A stretch of DNA of 64,000 nt from Burkholderiaceae bacterium (GTDB lineage Bacteria > Pseudomonadota > Gammaproteobacteria > Burkholderiales > Burkholderiaceae). Numbering within the stretch: the first letter of the stretch is position 1; every line of letters begins with the position of its first letter. The stretch is from contig JAJPEN010000018.1 of assembly GCA_021166835.1 (NCBI GenBank), forward strand, positions 62,001-126,000. The letters are read 5' to 3'. Positions 43,269 through 51,778 of the stretch are shown here, in pieces. A program made the position numbers and the translations under genes. The notes under the pieces were generated by a model. It was not told the origin of the DNA, ran no database searches, and saw only the letters and a list, made by a program, of their open reading frames with translations.

Positions 43269-44972
43269 CTAGTCGGCCATTCTTCGAACAGGAAGCAACA
43301 CATGTGACGGCTGCAGCGAGTCGTGATAAATCGTGTGCTCGGTCCTCGTCATGTTGTTCACGTGGTACCAGATTGCAAAATCCTCCCAGGGAGAATCCTG
43401 GCCCTTGATCAGGATCTGGATTCGATGCCCCGGCAGGAAGACGTGCGCCGTGTCCCGCAGATCGATCTGGTAGGCGTAGGTCTCGTCGGGCTTCGTTTCC
43501 AGGCGACGCTGATGCGGGTGATAGGGGCGCTCGGGGGTCGAGCGCTCCCCATCGAGCTCTCGATGCGACGCCTTCAGCCAACCCTTCGTGACAATCTTCG
43601 ACGTTCCATCCGGCGCTACGTCGCGCAGTTGCACGAACCAGTTCGCATCGTCGGACGAGAGACTCGCCCAGAAATGCAGTGCCACCGGGCCTGCAATCTC
43701 CAGCCCTCGAGACACGGGCGCCGACGTAAACCTCACGTTCTCGCTCGACTGCCCCGGCGCTTGCCAGGGCTCGTTGAAGAAGCGACTCGGCCGCTCGTGC
43801 GGCATCTGGGCCTGGTCCGACAGGACCCCCGCTTCGTGCAGGTAGTACGGCTGATACGAGACGTCCTTCGGCGGCCACGCGTCGGCCTGGTCCCAACGGT
43901 TCGTGCCCTTGACGAAGTAGCGTACCGGCGGCTCGTCCATCACGCCGGTGTCGTTGCCCTTCAACCAGTGGTCGTACCAACGCAGCACGAGATCGTGGTT
44001 CTCGTGCCAGGGCCGGCCGAAGCCGCCCTCCCACGACGTCTCGGTCACCATCATCTTGCGCGGCGCGTCGAGGTTGTGGAAGGCATCGATGGCTCCTGGA
44101 AGATGAATCGCCCAGGCGCTCCATCTCGACACGATGAACACCGGAATCCGGATCTTGTCGAAGTCGGGATATGCCGACCGCTCGCGGTAGAACTGGCCGT
44201 CGAACGGATGCATCAGCAGATCCAGCATCAGCGGGTTGTTTTCCGGATTGATCGTGAGCTTGTAGAGATACGGGTAGCCGCGAAGGTCTCGATCTCCCCG
44301 GATGCTTTCGAGGCGCGCTGCGTACTCGTCTTCGCTCAGGAGCGTCCTCGACATCGGCTGCGTGGTCGACGTGGGGAATAGTCGCCAGATGTGCTGATAG
44401 AAGCCGAAGTTGAAGATTCCGCCGTGGTACGCGAGCTGACGGTACATGTCCGTGTAGCCGTCGTGCACGAAGATCGCCTTGAGGCTCGGCGGTCGCTGGG
44501 TCGCAACGAGCAACTGATTGACTGCGAAATACGACATCCCGAGCATGCCGACGTTCCCGTTGCACCACGGCTGCCTGGCAATCCACTCGACGAGGTCGTA
44601 TCCGTCCTGTTGCTCCTGCTCACCAAAATGCAGGTATTGCCCGCCCGATCGTCCAATCCCGCGCGGATCGCCATGGACGTGCACATAACCGCGTGGCACG
44701 AAGTAGTCGGTCATGCCACTCTCGATGCCACCGGTGCCGCGTGTGTAATCCGACTCACGGCCCACTGGCGGCGCGAGGTGCTGGATCTCGCGGCCATACG
44801 GCGACATCGACAGCAGAGCGGGATAGCGGGCTCCCGCGGGCCCTTTCGGAAGACATACGTCCACGAACAGCTGCGTACCGTCACGTGCTCTGACCGGCAC
44901 TTCGATCTGCCACTCGTCCATCTCGAACACTGGCGGCGAAAGCCGGGTGCGCCAATCGTCGGACGCTGCCAT
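43269..44972 (-). CDS. CocE/NonD-family serine hydrolase
   Basis: The 567-residue protein belongs to the cocaine-esterase / X-Pro dipeptidyl-peptidase S15 group. An alpha/beta-hydrolase domain starts around residue 20, with the nucleophile elbow GMLGMSYFAVNQ (about residue 148) and the oxyanion tyrosine near SPYGREI. A cap follows, and then a C-terminal jelly-roll domain (LALHFWASLSSDDANWFVQLRDV). Members cleave esters or acyl-amide bonds. No signal peptide, so it acts on an imported compound. ATG 44972 is chosen because GGAGGG lies 9 bp upstream; the ATG at 44987 would place that site inside the gene. First gene of the TRAP unit. Confidence 0.88.
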   Translation of the reverse strand: MAASDDWRTRLSPPVFEMDEWQIEVPVRARDGTQLFVDVCLPKGPAGARYPALLSMSPYGREIQHLAPPVGRESDYTRGTGGIESGMTDYFVPRGYVHVHGDPRGIGRSGGQYLHFGEQEQQDGYDLVEWIARQPWCNGNVGMLGMSYFAVNQLLVATQRPPSLKAIFVHDGYTDMYRQLAYHGGIFNFGFYQHIWRLFPTSTTQPMSRTLLSEDEYAARLESIRGDRDLRGYPYLYKLTINPENNPLMLDLLMHPFDGQFYRERSAYPDFDKIRIPVFIVSRWSAWAIHLPGAIDAFHNLDAPRKMMVTETSWEGGFGRPWHENHDLVLRWYDHWLKGNDTGVMDEPPVRYFVKGTNRWDQADAWPPKDVSYQPYYLHEAGVLSDQAQMPHERPSRFFNEPWQAPGQSSENVRFTSAPVSRGLEIAGPVALHFWASLSSDDANWFVQLRDVAPDGTSKIVTKGWLKASHRELDGERSTPERPYHPHQRRLETKPDETYAYQIDLRDTAHVFLPGHRIQILIKGQDSPWEDFAIWYHVNNMTRTEHTIYHDSLQPSHVLLPVRRMAD

Positions 44973-45015
44973 GTCGTATCCCTCCATATGTCTCTGAGGT
45001 TCTTCTACGATCGTT

Positions 45016-45052
45016 TCATTTGTAATGACTTTACTATTGCGCGTTCCGCAAT
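45016..45052. promoter_or_regulatory. Two candidate MarR operators between divergent hydrolase and marR genes
   Basis: TCATTTGTAATGA (45016-45028) is a perfect 5-bp-arm palindrome with a 3-bp centre. ATTGCGCGTTCCGCAAT (45036-45052) has 6-bp perfect arms around 5 bp. They lie in the short AT-rich gap where both divergent promoters must be, 44-80 bp upstream of the hydrolase start. Confidence 0.5.
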
Positions 45053-45107
45053 GTCAACGCGCCGCTGCTGGCGGACCAACAAGTTCCGTACCGGAGATCC
45101 GATTCGA

Positions 45108-45701
45108 ATGCCCGACGCCAAGCACAAGAAGGTAAAGCGGCCAGTTGCCCGTTCTTCCGCCGGAGACAGGAACCGTGAATCGCTGCGGCTCGGCCGGTTC
45201 TTTCCCTATCATCTGGCGATCACGGCAGACATCGTCAGCGGCGAGCTTGCTGCCGCACTTCATCACGCCACGAAGCTGAGCATGACGGAGTGGCGCATCA
45301 TGGCGGTGATCGGCTCCTTCGCCCCTCTCTCGACGAAGACGGTGGCCGCGTACACGACAATCAACAAGGTACGCGTCAGTCGCGCAGTCAGCCGCCTTGT
45401 TCAACTAGGGTATGTGACGCGCGAGATCGATCCGGTGGACAATCGTCTGCTCAAGCTCGACTTCTCGACCAGGGGGAGAGCGATCTTCGATGTGATCAGC
45501 TCAGTAGCCACCGCTTGGGAAGACGCGCTGCTCGAATCGTTCTCGGACAAGGAGATCGACACGATCGTCGGCGCGCTTGCACGATTGAGGGCGCGGGTGG
45601 GTGAACTCGCACCCGCACGCAGGAAAGCCAAAGCCAGGCTGCCGGACGAGCTCGGAGCCCCGATGCTCACTCGTTCACGCCGGGATCGAGAATCGGGCTA
45701 A
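45108..45701 (+). CDS. MarR-family transcriptional regulator
   Basis: The 197-residue regulator has a basic N-terminal tail (residues 1-30) and a winged helix domain. The recognition helix lies in TTINKVRVSRAVSRLVQLGYVTREIDPVDNRL, with the D-x-R wing motif of MarR proteins. MTEWRIMAVIGSFAPLS forms the preceding helices. MarR dimers usually repress a divergent operon until a small, often aromatic ligand binds. It is divergent from the hydrolase-TRAP unit and most likely controls it. ATG 45108 is supported by GGAG; an in-frame ATG at 45051 would overlap a palindrome. Confidence 0.88.
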   Translation: MPDAKHKKVKRPVARSSAGDRNRESLRLGRFFPYHLAITADIVSGELAAALHHATKLSMTEWRIMAVIGSFAPLSTKTVAAYTTINKVRVSRAVSRLVQLGYVTREIDPVDNRLLKLDFSTRGRAIFDVISSVATAWEDALLESFSDKEIDTIVGALARLRARVGELAPARRKAKARLPDELGAPMLTRSRRDRESG

Positions 45702-45726
45702 TTCCTTTGTGGCAATCGCGCCGGCG

Positions 45727-46719
45727 TCAGTCCACCTTCGCGCCCGATGCCCGGACGACCTCGCCCCATCGGGCGGCTTCGCTCCGGATGTAGGCGGCGA
45801 ACTGCGCCGGACTCTCGCTCGTGCGCGGCTCGACGTTGAGCGCTCGCAGTTTCGCCTGCGCTTCTGGCAGAGCCATTGCCGTCGTCAGCCGACGATGCAG
45901 TTGCGCGATCGCGTCCTTCGGCGTCGCCGCCGGCGCCACCACGCCTTGCCACGCTACCGCCTCGAAGTCGGCGGTACCCGGCACCCCGGATTCGGCGATC
46001 GTGTGCAAGTCGGGAATCGAAGGCACGCGCGTGGCCGTGGTCACCGCGAGCGCCTTCAGCGCTCCGGACTGCACATGCGGCATCGCCGGGGCGAAGTCGC
46101 TGAACATGACGTTGATCTGGCCGCCCACCAGGTCGGTGATTGCCGGCGCGGAACCCTTGTAGGCCACGTGCTGCATCCGGATGCCGGCGGCGGCCTTGAA
46201 CATCTCCGCGATCAGGTGCTGCGGGCTTCCGTTGCCGGCCGACCCGTAGTTCAGGACATCCGGATCGCGCTTCGCGAACGACACGAGTTCGGCGACGTTG
46301 TTCACCTTCAGCGAAGGATGGACGACGAGCATGAACGGCACCGCCGCGACCAGACCGACCGGCGCGAATTCCGTCGCCGGGTCGTACGCCAGCTTCGGAT
46401 ACAGGGAAGGGTTGATCGCGAGGGTCGTGCTCGTCGCGAGCAGCAGCGTCGTGCCGTCGGCCGCGGCACGAGCCACGTAACTCGCGCCCACGCCGGTTCC
46501 CGCACCCGGGCGATTCTCGACGACGATCGTGCGGCCGGCCGCGGCTCCGAGATGCTGGGCGATCAGCCTGCCCAGCAGATCGCTGGTGCCGCCGGGTGCA
46601 TAGGGAACCACGAGAACGATCGGCCTGTCCGCTTGCGCAGGCGCGGCGCGCGGCACCGATGCGAGCGCCAGCAGGCCGAATGCGCCGCCGAATCCTCCCA
46701 GCAGTCTGCGTCGATCCAT
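45727..46719 (-). CDS. Bug/TctC-family periplasmic solute receptor
   Basis: The 330-residue protein has a Tat/Sec-type signal (MDRRRLLGGFGGAFGLLAL...APAQA). It has the Bug family hallmarks: VVPYAPGGTSDLLGRLIAQ with the ligand-gripping loop, IVVENRPGAGTGVGASYVA, YGSAGNGSPQHL and VAYKGSAPAITDLVGGQ. These receptors bind carboxylates or amides for tripartite tricarboxylate transporters or two-component signalling. No TctA/TctB genes are here. It is downstream of, and likely co-transcribed with, the amidohydrolase gene. A remnant of a second Bug gene is at 39.5 kb. Confidence 0.92.
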   Translation of the reverse strand: MDRRRLLGGFGGAFGLLALASVPRAAPAQADRPIVLVVPYAPGGTSDLLGRLIAQHLGAAAGRTIVVENRPGAGTGVGASYVARAAADGTTLLLATSTTLAINPSLYPKLAYDPATEFAPVGLVAAVPFMLVVHPSLKVNNVAELVSFAKRDPDVLNYGSAGNGSPQHLIAEMFKAAAGIRMQHVAYKGSAPAITDLVGGQINVMFSDFAPAMPHVQSGALKALAVTTATRVPSIPDLHTIAESGVPGTADFEAVAWQGVVAPAATPKDAIAQLHRRLTTAMALPEAQAKLRALNVEPRTSESPAQFAAYIRSEAARWGEVVRASGAKVD

Positions 46720-46748
46720 TTCCCGTCTCCTCGTTGGCGAAATGTGGT

Positions 46749-47738
46749 TCAGCCGAGATCGAAGATGCGCTGCGCGTTGGCTCCGCGCACCAGATGCCGG
46801 ATGCCGTCGGGCAGGTCGTCCACGCGCGCGAGACAACCGGTCATGTCTCCGATGTTGTGCGGGTAGTCCGAACCGTAGAGAACATTGTCCGGTCCGCACA
46901 CCTTCACGCACATCTCGAGCGCTTCCTGCGTGAAGACGACGGTATCGACGAACACGCGCCGCATGTAGTTGCTCGGGCGCTCCTGCGTGCGTGCCCGGCA
47001 CCGCGGAATCCGCTCGTGGCAGATGTCGAGGCGGCCGACGAGATAAGGCAATGCGCCCCCGCCATGCGAAGCGATCAGCTTCAGGTTCGGATACCGGTCG
47101 AGAAAGCCGTCGTAGATGCAGCGCGCGATCGCCAGCGAAGTGTCGAACGTGAATCCGACCGGCGGAATCAGGTTGTGATCTGCCATGTCCATCTCGCCCG
47201 CGCCCGGAGGGTCGGTGGGATGCACGAGCACCGGCAGGCGCCGATCGTCGATCGCCTGCCAGATCTCGGCGAAGGCCGGATCGGTGAGCGATCGGCCTCC
47301 GATGTTCGCGAGCACCATGACGCCGACCGCACCTGCATCGCAGGCTCTCGCGAGTTCGTCCAGCGCGAGGTCGCGGTGCTGCCACGGCAGGGATGCGAAC
47401 CACCGGATCCGTTCGGGATACTGCCGCTGCGCCGACGCCATGTCGTCGTTGACGAGCCGCGCCGCGCGCAGACTGATCTCGGGGCCGCCCCAATAGGCAT
47501 TCGGGCAGGTGAGGGAAACGACGGCGAGATCGACCCGCGCACGGTCCATGTTGCGGATGCGCATGCCGTAGTCGAACATGCCCGGTGTGAGGGTCATGAA
47601 AGGGGCGCCGTCCTTGTGGACCGCTTCGACGCCGGGATCGACCCGCGCGACGGAATAGCGCGGACCGCCGTGCGACTTCAAAAGATCGAGCCACTCGCGG
47701 TTCAGCATGTGCGTGTGGATGTCGACGACAAGGCTCAT
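46749..47738 (-). CDS. Amidohydrolase-2 family protein (ACMSD-like decarboxylase or hydrolase)
   Basis: The 329-residue TIM-barrel metalloenzyme has the metal-binding DIHTHML start (residues 6-12), a barrel His in LPVLVHPTDPPG, another in LKLIASHGGGALPYLVGRLD, and the catalytic Asp in LYGSDYPHNIGDM. This is the pattern of 2-amino-3-carboxymuconate-6-semialdehyde decarboxylase and related non-oxidative aromatic acid decarboxylases. The substrate is unknown, but the location beside a ring-cleavage pathway suggests an aromatic acid or muconate-type compound. Divergent from the LysR gene. Confidence 0.88.
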   Translation of the reverse strand: MSLVVDIHTHMLNREWLDLLKSHGGPRYSVARVDPGVEAVHKDGAPFMTLTPGMFDYGMRIRNMDRARVDLAVVSLTCPNAYWGGPEISLRAARLVNDDMASAQRQYPERIRWFASLPWQHRDLALDELARACDAGAVGVMVLANIGGRSLTDPAFAEIWQAIDDRRLPVLVHPTDPPGAGEMDMADHNLIPPVGFTFDTSLAIARCIYDGFLDRYPNLKLIASHGGGALPYLVGRLDICHERIPRCRARTQERPSNYMRRVFVDTVVFTQEALEMCVKVCGPDNVLYGSDYPHNIGDMTGCLARVDDLPDGIRHLVRGANAQRIFDLG

Positions 47739-47891
47739 CCCGGTCTCCTGGTTTTCGCGATTCGATGGATGACCGCACCCGATGCGAGGCGTCCGAATGC
47801 CGGGCATCGCCGCAGCCTGTTTTTCGGGATGCTTGCACGGACGAAACTGGCCGTAAAATTGATTATTCGTCGCGGTTCATACTCCTTTCTA

Positions 47892-48818
47892 ATGAATGTC
47901 AACCTCCGGCAGCTGCAGGCCTTCGTCAACGTCTACCGGCTCGGCAGCCTGACGCGCGCCGCCGAGCAGTTGTTCATCACCCAGCCCGCGGCAAGCGTGG
48001 CGATCCGCCAGCTCGAAGAATCGATCGGCGTCCGGTTGTTCGATCGCACGACGCGCTCGTTACGACCCACGGCAGCCGCACACGAGGCGATCGCGCGCGC
48101 GGAGCGCATCCTGAGAGAATTGACCGAGCTCGAACGAGGCTTCGACGACGTCGCGAGGCGAAGGCACGGTCGACTCGAGCTCGGGGCCTCGCCCGCCGTG
48201 GCCTCGTCGCTCGTGCCTGCGGCACTGGTGGAGTTCCGCGAGCGATTTCCCACCATTACCGTGAAGCTGCACGACCTCGCGCCCGAGGATCTGATCGGCG
48301 CGGTCGCGGACGAAACCGTGGAGCTGAGCATCGGCACTCCGCCCGGTCCGTCGGCCGACGTCGAGCTTGCACCGCTGATAGCCGATCGGATGTGCGTGAT
48401 CTGCAATGTCGATTCGCCGCTCGCCCGGCGCAGGAAGATCGCCTGGAGCGAAGTCGCCGCGCACCCCACGGTCACCGTGAAGAAGGGCAGCGGAATTCGC
48501 TCGCTCATCGACGACACCATGACGCGCATCGGCGTGCGCTTCGAGCCCGCCTACGAGGTCTCATACCTCTCCACGGCACTCTCGCTGACGCGGCATGGTC
48601 TCGGCATCTCCGTGCTTCCGTCGTATTTCACGCGCTATTTCTACAGCGGACGGCTCGCGGCGATCCGGCTCGTCGACCCTGTCGTGACGCGCAGCCTGTC
48701 GATCGCCACGCGAAAAGGCGCGTCGCTCTCGCCTGCCGCCGAGAGCTTCGTCGCACTGCTGAAGGCGCGGATCGACGCCAGATCATCCACGGTACACTCG
48801 GTCGCTACGCGTCGCTGA
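47892..48818 (+). CDS. LysR-family transcriptional regulator
   Basis: The 308-residue regulator has an N-terminal winged helix-turn-helix (NLRQLQAFVNVYRLGSLTRAAE, then LFITQPAASVAIRQLEESIGVRLFDR, residues 3-52) and a periplasmic-binding-like effector domain from about residue 90. It is 26 bp upstream of, and co-directional with, the hpa pathway genes, and divergent from the amidohydrolase and Bug receptor genes. It probably controls both sides. In well-known hpa clusters the regulators are HpaR (MarR) and HpaA (AraC), so a LysR here is unusual. Confidence 0.9.
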   Translation: MNVNLRQLQAFVNVYRLGSLTRAAEQLFITQPAASVAIRQLEESIGVRLFDRTTRSLRPTAAAHEAIARAERILRELTELERGFDDVARRRHGRLELGASPAVASSLVPAALVEFRERFPTITVKLHDLAPEDLIGAVADETVELSIGTPPGPSADVELAPLIADRMCVICNVDSPLARRRKIAWSEVAAHPTVTVKKGSGIRSLIDDTMTRIGVRFEPAYEVSYLSTALSLTRHGLGISVLPSYFTRYFYSGRLAAIRLVDPVVTRSLSIATRKGASLSPAAESFVALLKARIDARSSTVHSVATRR

Positions 48819-48844
48819 AGCCGCCCCCTTTACGTTCGGCCGCC

Positions 48845-49543
48845 ATGCACAGGTCTTCCCTGCCCGTCTTCGACTTCCCGCCCTGGCGGCTGTCGGGCGT
48901 CGTCGTCGGCGCGCTGCTGAACGACCCGGCCGCGCTGGCGGCGCTCGGCGAGGCGGCATACCAGCCGCCTTACCGCGCACCGCCCCGTGCACCGGTGCTC
49001 TACGTCAAGCCGCGCAACACCTTCGCGCCCGATGGCGCGCGCACGCCCCTTCCGGCGCGCGCGCGCAACCTGTGCGTGGGCGTCTCGATCGGGCTGGTGA
49101 TCGGCCGCGCCGCCTGCCGCGCACCGGCCGCCGAAGCGATGTCCTTCGTCGCCGGCTGCACGCTCGTCGTCGATCTGTACGTGCCGCACGAAAGCCTGTA
49201 CCGCCCCAGCGTGCGCGAGCGCGCGTTCGACGCTTCGTGCGTCCTCGGTCCGCGCGTCGTCGCGCTCGACGCGCTCGACCCGGACCACGCCACGCTGCGC
49301 ATCCGTGCCGGCGAGCCCTCCGTGGAGCGCGTGGCGGACACCTCCGGACTGTTGCGCCCGGCGGCGCAACTGATCGCCGACGTCAGCGAATTCATGACGC
49401 TGCACGCCGGCGACGTGCTGCTGCTCGGCGTGCGCCATCCGGCGCCGACGATCGAGGCAGGCCAGCGATGGTCGGTGGAATGCGAGCCGATCGGCGCGCT
49501 GCACGGCGAAGCGCTTGCCGCGCGCGAAGGGGATGCATCGTGA
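48845..49543 (+). CDS. hpaG1: HpaG N-terminal-type subunit (FAH superfamily)
   Basis: The 232-residue protein matches the first half of E. coli HpaG. It has ALLNDPAALAALGEAAYQ near the start, then PPYRAPPRAPVLYVKPRNTF, and a late SEFMTLHAGDVLLLG motif. In HpaG the two halves together decarboxylate and isomerise 5-oxo-pent-3-ene-1,2,5-tricarboxylate (OPET) to 2-oxo-hept-3-ene-1,7-dioate. Here the halves are separate genes, as in several betaproteobacteria and pseudomonads. Its stop overlaps the next start as GTGA. Confidence 0.88.
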   Translation: MHRSSLPVFDFPPWRLSGVVVGALLNDPAALAALGEAAYQPPYRAPPRAPVLYVKPRNTFAPDGARTPLPARARNLCVGVSIGLVIGRAACRAPAAEAMSFVAGCTLVVDLYVPHESLYRPSVRERAFDASCVLGPRVVALDALDPDHATLRIRAGEPSVERVADTSGLLRPAAQLIADVSEFMTLHAGDVLLLGVRHPAPTIEAGQRWSVECEPIGALHGEALAAREGDAS

Positions 49544-50337
49544 AGATCGCTCGCGTCGCCTTCGCCGGGGCGCTGCACGAAGCGCAGCCGCACGACGCCG
49601 GGCTGCGGCTGGCCGACGGTCGCGTGCTGCGCGAGAACGAGGTCGTCTGGCTGCCGCCTTTCGAGCCGGGGACGATCGTTGCGCTCGGGCTGAACTACGC
49701 CGACCACGTGAAGGAGCTGTCGAAGGAGCTGACGATCAGCGAGAAGGATGAGCCGCTCGTCTTCCTGAAGACGCCCGGCTCGACGCTCGGTCACCGCGGC
49801 GTCGTGCGCCGGCCCGCCGGCGTGCGCTTCATGCACTACGAATGCGAGCTGGCGGTGGTGATCGGCGCGACCGCGCACTGCGTGAAGCGCGCCGACGCGC
49901 TGCGCCACGTTGCCGGCTACACGGTCTGCAACGACTACGCGGTGCGCGACTACCTCGAGAACTGGTATCGCCCGAATCTGCGCGCGAAGAACCGCGACGG
50001 CGGCACCGTGCTCGGACCGTGGCTGGTCGATGCGGCCGACGTGCCCGATCCGCAGGCGCTCGCGCTGCGCACGATCGTCAACGGCGTCGTCGTGCAGAGC
50101 GGCACCACGGCGAACATGATCCGCGACGTCGCCTGGCTGATCGAATACCTGAGCGCCTTCATGACGCTGCAGGCGGGCGATGTCATCCTCACCGGCACGC
50201 CCGAGGGCGTGACCAACGTGAACGTCGGCGACGAGGTCGTCTGCGAGATCGACGGCATAGGCCGGCTGTCGAGCACGATCGTCGGCGACGAGGTCTACGG
50301 AATCATGGAGCAGCACGAGTGCGCATCGAACACCTGA
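49540..50337 (+). CDS. hpaG2: HpaG C-terminal-type subunit (FAH superfamily)
   Basis: The 265-residue protein matches the second half of HpaG. It has VALGLNYADHVKELSKEL, the metal-binding FMHYECELAVVIG, YTVCNDYAVRDYLENWYRPN and the closing LTGTPEGVTNVNVGDEV. The acidic residues in MHYECELA and the Asp of NDYAVRD are the usual divalent-metal ligands of the fold. It starts at GTG 49540, overlapping hpaG1, and overlaps hpaE by 19 bp. With hpaG1 it should complete the OPET decarboxylase/isomerase. Confidence 0.9.
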   Translation: MKIARVAFAGALHEAQPHDAGLRLADGRVLRENEVVWLPPFEPGTIVALGLNYADHVKELSKELTISEKDEPLVFLKTPGSTLGHRGVVRRPAGVRFMHYECELAVVIGATAHCVKRADALRHVAGYTVCNDYAVRDYLENWYRPNLRAKNRDGGTVLGPWLVDAADVPDPQALALRTIVNGVVVQSGTTANMIRDVAWLIEYLSAFMTLQAGDVILTGTPEGVTNVNVGDEVVCEIDGIGRLSSTIVGDEVYGIMEQHECASNT

Positions 50338-51776
50338 TCGACGGCGAGCCGGTCGCGAGCCGGCGCTACTTCGAAACGACGAATCCGGCCACGCAGGAGG
50401 TGCTGGCCGAGGTTGCGCAGGGCGGCGTCGACGAGGTGAACGCGGCCGTGGCTGCAGCGAAGGCGGCGTTCCCGAAATGGGCGGGCCTGCCCGCTACCGA
50501 GCGGGCGCGTTGCATCGATCGGCTCGGCGAGCTGATCTCGGCGAAGGTGCCCGAGCTTGCGCGCACCGAAACCGCCGACACCGGCCAGACGATCGCGCAG
50601 ACGGGCAAGGCGCTGGTGCCGCGCGCGGCCGACAACTTCCACTATTTCGCCGAGATGTGCACGCGCGTGGACGGTCACACCTATCCCACGCCGACGCATC
50701 TGAACTACACGCTCTACCACCCGGTGGGCGTGTGCGCGCTGATCAGTCCGTGGAACGTACCGTTCATGACCGCCACCTGGAAAGTGGCGCCGGCGCTCGC
50801 CTTCGGCAACACCGCAGTGCTGAAGATGAGCGAGCTGTCGCCGCTGACCGCCGCGCGGCTGGGCGAGCTCGCGCTCGAAGCGGGCATTCCGCGCGGCGTG
50901 CTCAACGTCGTGCACGGCTACGGACGCGAAGTGGGCGAGCCGCTGTGCATGCATCCGGACGTGCGCGCGATCAGCTTCACCGGCAGCACCGCCACCGGAA
51001 ACCGCATCGTGCAGGCCGCGGGCCTGAAGAAATTCAGCATGGAGCTGGGCGGCAAGAGCCCCTTCGTCGTCTTCGACGACGCCGACTTCGAGCGCGCGCT
51101 CGACGCGGCGGTGTTCATGATCTTCAGCAACAACGGCGAGCGCTGCACGGCCGGCTCGCGCATCCTCGTGCAGCGCGGCCTCTACGCGGAGTTCGTGCAG
51201 CGCTTCGCCGAGCGCGCGAGCCGCATTGTCGTCGGCGACCCGATGGACGAGAAGACGATCATCGGTCCGATGATCAGCCAGGGCCACCTCGCGAAGGTGC
51301 GCAGCTACATCGAGCTGGGCCCGCGCGAAGGCGCCACGCTGCTGGTCGGCGGGCTCGAGCCGCCCGAGCTTCCGGCACACGTGGCGCGCGGCAACTTCGT
51401 GCGCGCCGCGGTGTTCGCCGACGTCGACAACCGGATGCGCATCGCGCAGGAGGAGATCTTCGGGCCGGTGGCCTGCCTGATCCCCTTCGGCGACGAGGCC
51501 GAGGCGATCCGCCTGGCCAACGACGTCGCGTACGGCCTGTCGAGCTATGTCTGGACCGAGAACCTGGGGCGCGCGCACCGCGTCGCCGCCGCGATCGAAG
51601 CCGGCATGTGCTTCGTCAACAGCCAGAACGTGCGCGACCTGCGCCAGCCCTTCGGCGGCACGAAGGCGAGCGGCACCGGCCGCGAGGGCGGCACCTGGAG
51701 CTACGAGGTGTTCCTCGAGCCGAAGAACGTCGCGGTGTCGCTCGGCTCGCATCCGATTCCGCGCTGGGGGGCCTGA
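50319..51776 (+). CDS. hpaE: 5-carboxymethyl-2-hydroxymuconate semialdehyde dehydrogenase
   Basis: The 485-residue NAD+-dependent aldehyde dehydrogenase oxidises the ring-cleavage product CHMS. It has the SPWNVPFM and KMSELSPLTA nucleotide-binding motifs, the general-base Glu in MELGGKSPF and the catalytic Cys in NNGERCTAGSRI, with the closing EIFGPVACLIPF. Length equals that of E. coli HpaE. GTG 50319 is the only start that gives this length. It overlaps hpaG2 and lies 2 bp before hpaD. Confidence 0.93.
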   Translation: MRIEHLIDGEPVASRRYFETTNPATQEVLAEVAQGGVDEVNAAVAAAKAAFPKWAGLPATERARCIDRLGELISAKVPELARTETADTGQTIAQTGKALVPRAADNFHYFAEMCTRVDGHTYPTPTHLNYTLYHPVGVCALISPWNVPFMTATWKVAPALAFGNTAVLKMSELSPLTAARLGELALEAGIPRGVLNVVHGYGREVGEPLCMHPDVRAISFTGSTATGNRIVQAAGLKKFSMELGGKSPFVVFDDADFERALDAAVFMIFSNNGERCTAGSRILVQRGLYAEFVQRFAERASRIVVGDPMDEKTIIGPMISQGHLAKVRSYIELGPREGATLLVGGLEPPELPAHVARGNFVRAAVFADVDNRMRIAQEEIFGPVACLIPFGDEAEAIRLANDVAYGLSSYVWTENLGRAHRVAAAIEAGMCFVNSQNVRDLRQPFGGTKASGTGREGGTWSYEVFLEPKNVAVSLGSHPIPRWGA

Positions 51777-51778
51777 AG

